Assembly (NCBI GenBank): GCA_026706425.1
Contig: JAPOYW010000574.1
Location: 1 to 9,430 of the forward strand
Origin: Gammaproteobacteria bacterium
Lineage (GTDB): Bacteria; Pseudomonadota; Gammaproteobacteria; Pseudomonadales; Azotimanducaceae
Direction of reading: 5' to 3'
Length of the DNA stretch: 9,430 nt
In this document: positions 1 through 4,824 of the stretch, piece after piece
How the letters are laid out: every line of letters starts with the position of its first letter
Numbering within the stretch: position 1 is the stretch's first letter
Translations under genes and position numbers: made by a program
The notes under the pieces: model-generated
The model's input: only the letters and a program-made list of their open reading frames with translations
The model's database searches: none
What the model was told of the DNA's origin: nothing

Positions 1-62
1 GATTCATTGAACGGCGGCGGCCGGTCTTCGTACGACTCGAGTACATCGATTCCACTCGCCAT
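1..62 (-). CDS. N-terminal fragment of an unrecognised protein
   Basis: An ATG on the minus strand (codon at 62-60) opens a frame that runs off the left edge of the window. Only 20 complete codons are visible, reading MASGIDVLESYEDRPPPFNE. A strong Shine-Dalgarno sequence, GAGGAG (minus strand, 73-68), sits 5 nt before the ATG, which is the main reason to call a real gene here. The visible residues show no signal peptide or membrane segment and match no family I recognise. The gene lies 99 nt downstream of the NUDIX gene on the same strand, so it could be co-transcribed with it or use its own promoter in the gap, where inverted repeats occur. Function unknown. Confidence 0.6.
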   Translation of the reverse strand, partial: MASGIDVLESYEDRPPPFNE

Positions 63-82
63 AGCTACTCCTCAATCGAGCG

Positions 83-127
83 CGTCAAATGACGATAGAA
101 TCTGCGTCAATTGACCTCAGATGTCAA
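83..127. promoter_or_regulatory. Inverted-repeat cluster upstream of the leftmost gene, possible operator/promoter
   Basis: The 99-bp gap between the NUDIX stop and the leftmost start holds two perfect inverted repeats: CGTCA-AA-TGACG at 83-94 and the palindrome GTCAATTGAC at 106-115. A third GTCAA lies in TGTCAA at 122-127. On the minus strand TGTCAA reads TTGACA, a perfect -35 hexamer. The hexamer 17 nt further on (104-99, CAGATT) is only a poor -10. The repeated TTGAC/GTCAA half-sites around a candidate -35 look like a regulator-binding region for the gene starting at 62. No regulator is identified, and the promoter call is weak. Confidence 0.35.
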
Positions 128-161
128 TGTACTGGCTGATCACCTGGCGGCCCGAAGCACA

Positions 162-671
162 CTAGCCGTGCAAAATCACCGGATGGGTCGGCAGCCCTCC
201 GTCGATCACCTTCTTCAGAAGCTCCGCGAACCCCTTCGGAACGAAGAGTTCGCGGCTCGCGCGGATCTCGTCCAACGACCACCAGCGGAACTCGCGGAAT
301 ATGTTGACCTCGCCGTGGGCGGGATTGTTGGCCGACGTCGGTTCGAACCGCGCCACGCGTGCGAAGTAGATGTCCTCCGACTGGCGGACCTGCTCGCCCC
401 GTAGCGGATAGGTATGCACCCGGCGCCAGATCAGCGGGACGTCGTCGGGCAACCGCAAACCCGTTTCTTCCCAGACCTCGCGGTGGAGCGCCGTGCGGTC
501 GTCCTCGCCCGGATGGACTCCCCCTCCGGGAGTGAGCCAGACATCCTTGCCGCCGAACGGATTGGCGAAGCGCAGCATCAGGGCTTCATCCTCATGCGAG
601 AGCACCAGCGCTCGTGCCGCTCGACGGTCCTGCACACTGTCAGCCATTCCCTGCGGTCCCGCTTGCCGCAC
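162..671 (-). CDS. NUDIX hydrolase
   Basis: A 169-residue protein of the NUDIX hydrolase superfamily, which hydrolyses nucleoside diphosphates linked to another group (X) in a Mg2+-dependent reaction in the cytoplasm. The complete NUDIX box is visible at residues 50-72: G50-x5-E56-x7-R64-E65-V-W-E68-E69-x-G71-L, with every consensus residue present, including the metal-binding glutamates. The preceding VWLTPGGG strand is also typical. Length is normal for a single-domain NUDIX protein. The box does not identify the substrate. The chosen start is GTG at 671, preceded by GAGGA (minus strand, 680-676) with a short 4-nt spacing. An in-frame ATG at 647 (residue 9) is an alternative, but the only purines before it abut the codon. 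The gene is divergent from the nuclease, with 26 bp between starts, so each promoter must overlap the other gene's 5' end. Confidence 0.9.
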   Translation of the reverse strand: MRQAGPQGMADSVQDRRAARALVLSHEDEALMLRFANPFGGKDVWLTPGGGVHPGEDDRTALHREVWEETGLRLPDDVPLIWRRVHTYPLRGEQVRQSEDIYFARVARFEPTSANNPAHGEVNIFREFRWWSLDEIRASRELFVPKGFAELLKKVIDGGLPTHPVILHG

Positions 672-697
672 GGCGTCCTCGTGCGCATGATGTTCGT

Positions 698-1336
698 ATG
701 CGTTTGCACGAGATCATGTGGCCGTCACTGCTTGCGTGCGTGGTTTTGCCCACCATGAGCGCCGCCGAGACCGTGGTCCGTGTCAAGGACGGGGACAGTC
801 TCGTCGTCGATTCCAACGGCCGCGAGGTGGAGGTCCGGTTGGCGGACATCGACACGCCGGAGTTCAACCAGCCCCGGGGCGACGAGGCCCGGGACGCGCT
901 GCGCTCGCTGGTCGACGGCAAGGAGGTTCGCCTGGAACTCATCGGAGGAGACGCCTATCGCCGCATCGTGGCCCACGTTTTCGTCGGTGACCTCGACGTG
1001 AACGCGGAACTCGTTCGGCGCGGGCTTGCCTGGGTGCGCCGTGCCTATGATCCGGCACCATCGCTGGTCGCCTTGGAGGACGGAGCGAGGCAAGCCGAAC
1101 GGGGCCTGTGGGCCGACGAGGATCCGGTACCGCCGTGGATCTGGCGAAAGACCGAGCAGTCCACCGACCGGCAGCTAGGCGCGATACCCGAAGTCGAGTG
1201 CGGGACCAAGCAGTCCTGCGCCAAGATGACGAGCTGCGAGGAAGCCATCGCCTTTCTCCGCCAGTGCAAGCTGACCCGCATCGACGGCGATGGCGACGGG
1301 ATTCCCTGCGAGAAGCTGTGTCGGTACTACCGCTGA
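698..1336 (+). CDS. Secreted staphylococcal-nuclease-like (thermonuclease) protein with Excalibur-like C-terminus
   Basis: A 212-residue exported nuclease predicted to cleave DNA or RNA outside the cytoplasm in a Ca2+-dependent way. Residues 1-23 look like a signal peptide (hydrophobic WPSLLACVVLP, likely cleavage after SAA before E24). The SNase fold follows. By motif comparison with S. aureus nuclease, D33 in VKDGDS corresponds to D21. In VRLADIDTPE, R47, D52, T53 and E55 correspond to R35, D40, T41 and E43. R89 in DAYRRIVAHV corresponds to R87, so the active site looks intact. The C-terminus (169-208) has six cysteines and DGDGDGIPCE at 196-205, the Excalibur-type DxDxDGxxCE calcium motif. 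ATG 698 is chosen because it supplies a basic residue to the signal peptide. ATG 716 (weak GAG upstream) is an alternative. A longer GTG-initiated frame from 614 would overlap the NUDIX gene and bury the signal peptide. It is convergent with the monooxygenase gene. Confidence 0.88.
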   Translation: MRLHEIMWPSLLACVVLPTMSAAETVVRVKDGDSLVVDSNGREVEVRLADIDTPEFNQPRGDEARDALRSLVDGKEVRLELIGGDAYRRIVAHVFVGDLDVNAELVRRGLAWVRRAYDPAPSLVALEDGARQAERGLWADEDPVPPWIWRKTEQSTDRQLGAIPEVECGTKQSCAKMTSCEEAIAFLRQCKLTRIDGDGDGIPCEKLCRYYR

Positions 1337-1355
1337 GGCGTCGCAGATACCTATC

Positions 1356-1462
1356 GTAGGGGCGGGGCTTGTCCCCGCCCGCTCGGGCACCGGCACCCTG
1401 TGTTCGCGAACAACAGGGGCGACCACGAGGGTGCAGCGGGCGACCACAAGGGTCGCCCCTAC
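1356..1462. repeat. REPIN-like pair of inverted hairpin units around a GTTCGCGAAC palindrome
   Basis: Unit 1 (1356-1380, plus orientation) is 25 nt. It starts GTAGGGG and forms an 8-bp stem, GGGCGGGG (1360-1367) with CCCCGCCC (1373-1380), around loop CTTGT. Unit 2 (1438-1462, inverted) has the same layout: read on the minus strand it begins GTAGGGG, its stem is GGGCGACC with GGTCGCCC, and its loop is again CTTGT. The two units face each other like the arms of a REPIN. Between them lies the perfect palindrome TGTTCGCGAACA (1401-1412), flanked by CCCTG and CAGGG. A degenerate extra copy of unit 2 (1417-1432, one mismatch in 16, period 21) sits next to it. The element lies between two convergent gene ends. 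No coding signal is seen. It could act as a bidirectional transcription barrier, but there is no T-tract. Confidence 0.8.
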
Positions 1463-1489
1463 GGAATTGGCCCGCCTCGGGCGCGGCCC

Positions 1490-1526
1490 GTAGGGGACGG
1501 GCTTGTCCCGTCCCGTGTTCGCGAAC
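1490..1526. repeat. Single hairpin unit of the same family plus second GTTCGCGAAC palindrome
   Basis: A third 25-nt unit (1490-1514) starts GTAGGGG, with stem GGGACGGG (1494-1501) and CCCGTCCC (1507-1514) around loop CTTGT. Its stem differs from the other two units at positions that change together, so pairing is kept. Two nucleotides later comes a second exact copy of GTTCGCGAAC (1517-1526). No facing partner unit follows, so this looks like a half element compared with the pair at 1356-1462. Confidence 0.75.
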
Positions 1527-1543
1527 CCCACGGTGCGGCAACC

Positions 1544-1560
1544 GCGCCCCCCGCGGGCGC
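1544..1560. other. GC-rich hairpin just past the monooxygenase stop
   Basis: GCGCCC (1544-1549) can pair with GGGCGC (1555-1560) around a 5-nt loop, 12 bp beyond the minus-strand stop codon of the monooxygenase gene. It lacks the U-tract of an intrinsic terminator. It may protect the 3' end of the mRNA or simply reflect high GC content. Confidence 0.3.
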
Positions 1561-1572
1561 GATAGGGTCGCT

Positions 1573-3375
1573 CTAGTCCGAGCCGGCCGACTCGACCTCG
1601 ACGGCGTCACTCGCAAGAACCCGGAAGTCGATGGCGCCGTAGAGCATCTCGTCCCAGGACTGAAGCCCCCACGGTACTTCGCGGGCTGGATCCGGGTTCG
1701 CGGGGTTCTGCGCCGAGTTGTCCCACCAGGTTCGGTGAACGACGCGGGTACCGGCCGGGAGAACCTTGGGCTCCGTCAACAAGTAGGTGGTCTGCCAGTT
1801 GAAGTCGTAGTTCGGCACGGAAAGAAGGACCTCTTCCGTTCCATCCGGGTAGAACGCGCGGAACTCGGACGCCTTGCCCCGGTAATGCGCATGGGGCAAC
1901 AGGGTGTAGACCAGTATGTCCCTCTCGAACGTGCGTTCCGCAGTTTCGGCGTGGTTCTTTGCGTGCGGCGGGATCTTGATCTCGCCGTTGATCAGCGCGG
2001 TCGAACGCAGACGGTGCTTCGGAGGCTCGTCATAGAGATAGATGCCGAACCGCGACGCATCGGTCACGGCCTTGCCGTAGGGCGTGTAGTGCATCTGGAA
2101 GACGATGAACGACCCCGCCGGTAGCAGGGTTCCGGTGTCTTCCGGGAACTCCGCCGAAACCATGCCCGGCACGTAGCCCCCCAGACTGCCACGCTGGCGC
2201 CTGCCGTTCTCGTCCCGGCCCGGCTTTGTCCAGGTGGTGATGACGTGGTGCAGCGCGGCGCGGTCGCCGGGCAGGATGTCCGAGGCGCGTACCCAGACGT
2301 CCTTTTCAAGGGGGTTCTTGACATACTGGTACTTGTACTCGACGACGCCCGATGCCGGGACCTCGAAGGACGGGATGTCGATCACGACATCCGGCTCGCC
2401 CAACGGCCACTCCGGCCATTCCTGATCCAGGGTTTCCAGCGGGTCCTCGCCCTCGCCCCGCGGTGCGCTGGCTTCCGCCCAATGGACGATCGTGCGGATC
2501 TCTTCGGTGGTCAGCGAGCGGTCGTTGGAGAAATCCCCGTGCACCGGGTCGGCGTGCCACGGCGGCATGCGCTTGGTGCGGATCACTTCGCGGATCATGG
2601 GCGCGAAGCCGCGCACCATGGGGTAGCCCGTCATGGCCCAGGGACCGATGCCGCCTTCCCGATGGCAGGTCACGCAGTTGGCCGCGAGAATGGGTCCCAC
2701 GTCTTCGGTGTAGGTGAGGTCCGTATGTGGGCGGTCGAAGGTAAGCGAGCAGGCGCCGGGATCCTCAGCCCCCGCGGCGATGTCCCGGCCTGCCAGGAAG
2801 TCGGCGAGCGCCGAGTCCGCCTTCGCGCCGCCGCGGTAGACCACCTGCCAGTTGGCCGGATCGATGATCAGGACTTCGCCCGCAGCGCGGAAACCGAGGG
2901 ACTCGCCGACGATCTGCGTCTCGTCGACAAGCACCGGTGTGTTCGGGCCTTCGCCAACAGCTCGGCGGTCGGCCAGACCGTCGGCATTGATCATCAGGAA
3001 TTCGACATCCTGGTCGGCGTATTCGCCGGCAAGCGCCTCGAAGCGTTCGATGTCCCCGGCGACGGCTTCGCAGCCGCTGGTGTGGGACATCAGGACGACG
3101 GCCTTCATGTCCGAGAGGTAGTGCAACTCGTGGGAAGTGCCGCGGTGGTCAAGCAGCTTGAAGTTGTCGACACGATCGCCGACGCCGTTGGCCGCCATGT
3201 TGAGTGCGGTCAAGCACGCCACCAAGCTGCAAGCGATCGATATGCGAGACGCGACCGCTTCGCGGTCGCCCCGAGAATTCGCTCCGCGAATTCTCCAACG
3301 CGCACGCCAGGGCGCGCCGGCGAGGCGGCGCTGACCGCCAGGCAACAAAGGACGTATTTGTTTCATGGAAGTCAT
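1573..3375 (-). CDS. Exported redoxin / cytochrome c / PHM-like copper monooxygenase fusion
   Basis: A 600-residue three-module protein (residues numbered from the chosen ATG at 3375). First, a redoxin/thioredoxin-like domain at about 65-200 has a single active-site-type cysteine, C102 in HTSGCEAV. Second, a cytochrome c domain has heme motif CVTCH at 234-238 and a likely distal Met in KRMPPWH (M270). Third, a copper type II ascorbate-dependent monooxygenase-like region from about 330 to the end has HH at 376-377 and QMHY (H429) as CuH-type ligands, and PHAHYRG (H495, H497) plus DEML (M577) as CuM-type ligands. All ligand positions expected from peptidylglycine monooxygenase are present. The heme motif requires the periplasm, and a hydrophobic stretch (ISIACSLVACLTAL, about 47-60) can serve as the export signal. 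Substrate unknown: hydroxylation of a small molecule fed with electrons through the heme is an inference. ATG 3375 has AAAGGGGG 6 nt upstream and a promoter just before it; a longer frame from 3414 would start upstream of that promoter. Oddity: about 45 basic residues precede the hydrophobic stretch, partly encoded by hairpins. Confidence 0.85.
   Translation of the reverse strand: MTSMKQIRPLLPGGQRRLAGAPWRARWRIRGANSRGDREAVASRISIACSLVACLTALNMAANGVGDRVDNFKLLDHRGTSHELHYLSDMKAVVLMSHTSGCEAVAGDIERFEALAGEYADQDVEFLMINADGLADRRAVGEGPNTPVLVDETQIVGESLGFRAAGEVLIIDPANWQVVYRGGAKADSALADFLAGRDIAAGAEDPGACSLTFDRPHTDLTYTEDVGPILAANCVTCHREGGIGPWAMTGYPMVRGFAPMIREVIRTKRMPPWHADPVHGDFSNDRSLTTEEIRTIVHWAEASAPRGEGEDPLETLDQEWPEWPLGEPDVVIDIPSFEVPASGVVEYKYQYVKNPLEKDVWVRASDILPGDRAALHHVITTWTKPGRDENGRRQRGSLGGYVPGMVSAEFPEDTGTLLPAGSFIVFQMHYTPYGKAVTDASRFGIYLYDEPPKHRLRSTALINGEIKIPPHAKNHAETAERTFERDILVYTLLPHAHYRGKASEFRAFYPDGTEEVLLSVPNYDFNWQTTYLLTEPKVLPAGTRVVHRTWWDNSAQNPANPDPAREVPWGLQSWDEMLYGAIDFRVLASDAVEVESAGSD
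3251..3295. repeat. Two adjacent perfect hairpins inside the monooxygenase 5' coding region
   Basis: Hairpin 1 is GCGACCGC (3251-3258), loop TTC, GCGGTCGC (3262-3269): 8 bp. Hairpin 2 is GAGAATTCGC (3273-3282), loop TCC, GCGAATTCTC (3286-3295): 10 bp. They are 3 nt apart and share the plan CGC-TYC-GCG with different outer arms. On the minus strand they are read in frame and encode roughly RGANSRGDREAVA, directly upstream of the signal-peptide hydrophobic core. They look like a palindromic repeat inserted into the coding region. Confidence 0.75.
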
Positions 3376-3381
3376 GGAGTT

Positions 3382-3389
3382 CCCCCTTT
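3382..3389 (-). promoter_or_regulatory. Shine-Dalgarno site fixing the monooxygenase start
   Basis: On the minus strand AAAGGGGG (3389 to 3382) lies 6 nt before ATG 3375, the best ribosome-binding site near any candidate start of this gene. A second in-frame ATG at 3366 is 3 codons later and less well spaced. Confidence 0.65.
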
Positions 3390-3401
3390 CGCCAGCGTGC
3401 C

Positions 3402-3430
3402 AGTATGGCGGCAACGGACTGTTCGATCAA
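3402..3430 (-). promoter_or_regulatory. Candidate sigma70-type promoter for the monooxygenase gene
   Basis: On the minus strand TTGATC (3430-3425) and CATACT (3407-3402) are separated by exactly 17 nt. Each matches 4 of 6 consensus bases. Transcription would start near 3395 and give a leader of about 20 nt that carries the ribosome-binding site for ATG 3375. Confidence 0.4.
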
Positions 3431-3439
3431 TTCAGGTTG

Positions 3440-3472
3440 GCCCGATGGTGCCCGATGGGCCCGATGCTGCCC
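3440..3472. repeat. Tandem GCCCGATG repeat in the divergent control region
   Basis: Three head-to-tail copies of GCCCGATG at 3440, 3450 and 3459, followed by a partial GCCC at 3469, with spacings of 10 and 9 nt. They lie just upstream of the candidate monooxygenase promoter, in the 219-bp gap between it and the divergent efflux operon. Helical-turn spacing would suit a regulator that binds repeated half-sites on one face of the DNA. Simple replication slippage is the alternative. The rest of the gap (3473-3582) shows only a lone TATGAT at 3548-3553, with no matching -35. Confidence 0.5.
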
Positions 3473-3582
3473 AAACACACAACTTCGTCCCGAAGATTGC
3501 CGGTCACCGGTCGCGCTCATGTCCGCCTCGGCCTTTGATGGCTCTTGTATGATATCCGGTCACCCCAAATGGTCAGTCACCC

Positions 3583-3587
3583 AAGGA
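3583..3587 (+). promoter_or_regulatory. Shine-Dalgarno site supporting the TTG start of the adaptor gene
   Basis: AAGGA (3583-3587) lies 7 nt before TTG 3595. Because the next codons encode a basic and hydrophobic lipoprotein signal, this site supports the rare TTG initiation codon. Confidence 0.6.
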
Positions 3588-3594
3588 TAGGCAG

Positions 3595-4791
3595 TTGCTA
3601 TCGCACACGCTCCGAAGCAGCTTGATCGGCGAAAGATCTGGCGTTGCCCTGTTGTCGACGGGCATCGCCATCGTGTGCCTCATGCTCGGCGCGTGTGGGC
3701 GTGACGAGGAAAGCGGCGACGGTACGACGACTGCGCGCGATGAAAGGAAAAGTGCCGATGCCAGCAGAACCAGCGGGCAGGTGGGCAAGAACGGCCGAGG
3801 GCGGGACGGGACCGGAGCCGACGAAGCGCCGCCCGTCCCCGTCAATGTCGCCCAGGTTCAACGCGGCACGATCGAGGCCTACTACGAGAGTTCGACCAAC
3901 CTGACGGCCGCGGAGGAGGCCGTCGTGGTTGCCCGGACGCAAGGCGTCGTCGAAGCGCTGTTCGCCGAGGAGGGCGACGTGGTGCAGTCGGGGCAGGCGC
4001 TCGCCCAGTTGGAAACCGAACGGCTCAACCTCGAGCTGGCACGATCCAGGGCGCAGCTCGATCGCCTGAAGACCGCCTACGAGCGCGCCCAGCGCATGTT
4101 CGAGGCGAAGATGATCTCGCCGAACGAGCACGACGATGCCAAGTTCGCGTTCGAGGCGGAGGAAACGAACCTGCGGCTACGCGAATACGAGCTCAAGGAG
4201 GCCACCATCCGGGCGACGATCGACGGGGTCATCACCCGTCGCCACATCAAGGTCGGCCACACGTTGAACCAGAATGCCCCGGCGTTCGAGATGAAGCGCC
4301 TCGACGTCATCGAGGCGGAACTCAACGTGCCCGAGCGGGAAATCCAGAACATACGTCCGGACCAATACGCCCGGATCCACATCGATGCGCTCCCCGACGA
4401 GCAGTTCGACGGCGCAGTGGCGCGGGTTGCTCCGGAAGTCGATGCCGGTTCCGGCACGTTCCGGGTAACCGTGAGGCTCGCCAACGACGAATCGCGTCTA
4501 AGACCCGGAATGTTCGCCCGCGTCGACGTTCGCATCGATCAACGCACCGACGCAGTGCTTGTGCCGCTGGAGGCCATCGCGACCCGGCGGGACGACAACA
4601 GCCTGTTCGTGGTCGAGGGTGGCGCTGTCGAACGCCGCGACGTCACCATGGGCTACGTGTCAGATGGCACTGTCGAAGTCCTGAACGGTGTCGCCGAAGG
4701 CGAATGGGTCGTGACGACCGGGCACGGGGGACTGCGCAACGGCGCGCGGGTGTCGGTCGTGGACGACACAGGTCCACTGGGTTCCGGCTAA
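3595..4791 (+). CDS. RND efflux adaptor lipoprotein (membrane fusion protein, HlyD/AcrA family)
   Basis: A 398-residue periplasmic adaptor that should link the downstream RND permeases to an outer-membrane channel. The N-terminus is a lipoprotein signal: basic residues, a hydrophobic core (VALLSTGIAIVCLML) and lipobox LGAC with acylated C34. A hydrophilic, low-complexity linker (35-80) follows. The family domains come in order: first lipoyl half (about 105-140, with ALFAEEGDVVQSGQALAQLE), a short helical hairpin (about 141-200, rich in A, E, L and R), second lipoyl half (about 203-235, IRATIDGVITRRHIKVG), a beta-barrel domain (about 238-314, ending LRPGMFARVDV) and a membrane-proximal domain (320-395). 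The start is TTG with AAGGA 7 nt upstream. No other start fits the signal peptide. It is first in the operon, 33 nt before permease 1, and divergent from the monooxygenase. The transported substrate is not evident. Confidence 0.92.
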   Translation: MLSHTLRSSLIGERSGVALLSTGIAIVCLMLGACGRDEESGDGTTTARDERKSADASRTSGQVGKNGRGRDGTGADEAPPVPVNVAQVQRGTIEAYYESSTNLTAAEEAVVVARTQGVVEALFAEEGDVVQSGQALAQLETERLNLELARSRAQLDRLKTAYERAQRMFEAKMISPNEHDDAKFAFEAEETNLRLREYELKEATIRATIDGVITRRHIKVGHTLNQNAPAFEMKRLDVIEAELNVPEREIQNIRPDQYARIHIDALPDEQFDGAVARVAPEVDAGSGTFRVTVRLANDESRLRPGMFARVDVRIDQRTDAVLVPLEAIATRRDDNSLFVVEGGAVERRDVTMGYVSDGTVEVLNGVAEGEWVVTTGHGGLRNGARVSVVDDTGPLGSG

Positions 4792-4824
4792 CCCCGAACC
4801 GCGCGCACACCACCGGGTCATGCC

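Noticed and set aside
1356..1514. Hairpins as Rho-independent terminators or a CRISPR array
   Set aside because: No T-tract follows any stem on either strand. The units are in mixed orientation with unequal spacing and no uniform spacers.
939..1616. Minus-strand open frame across the hairpin array and nuclease gene
   Set aside because: Its recognisable peptides (such as GDPCGRP-like strings) come from translating the repeats. The nuclease on the other strand has an intact active site.
1369..2124. Long plus-strand open frame antisense to the monooxygenase 3' end
   Set aside because: It begins in the hairpin array and is antisense to a gene with clear domain motifs. It has no ribosome-binding site or recognisable domain. 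GC-rich codon structure explains it.
2245..3552. 435-codon plus-strand open frame opposite the monooxygenase
   Set aside because: It is a mirror of the real gene's codon pattern, with no family motifs, and it crosses the candidate minus-strand promoter. Not credible as a gene.
3535..3553. TTGATG and TATGAT as a promoter for the efflux operon
   Set aside because: The hexamers are only 7 nt apart, and no -35 lies at 16-18 nt from TATGAT. Left as an unassigned AT-rich spot.
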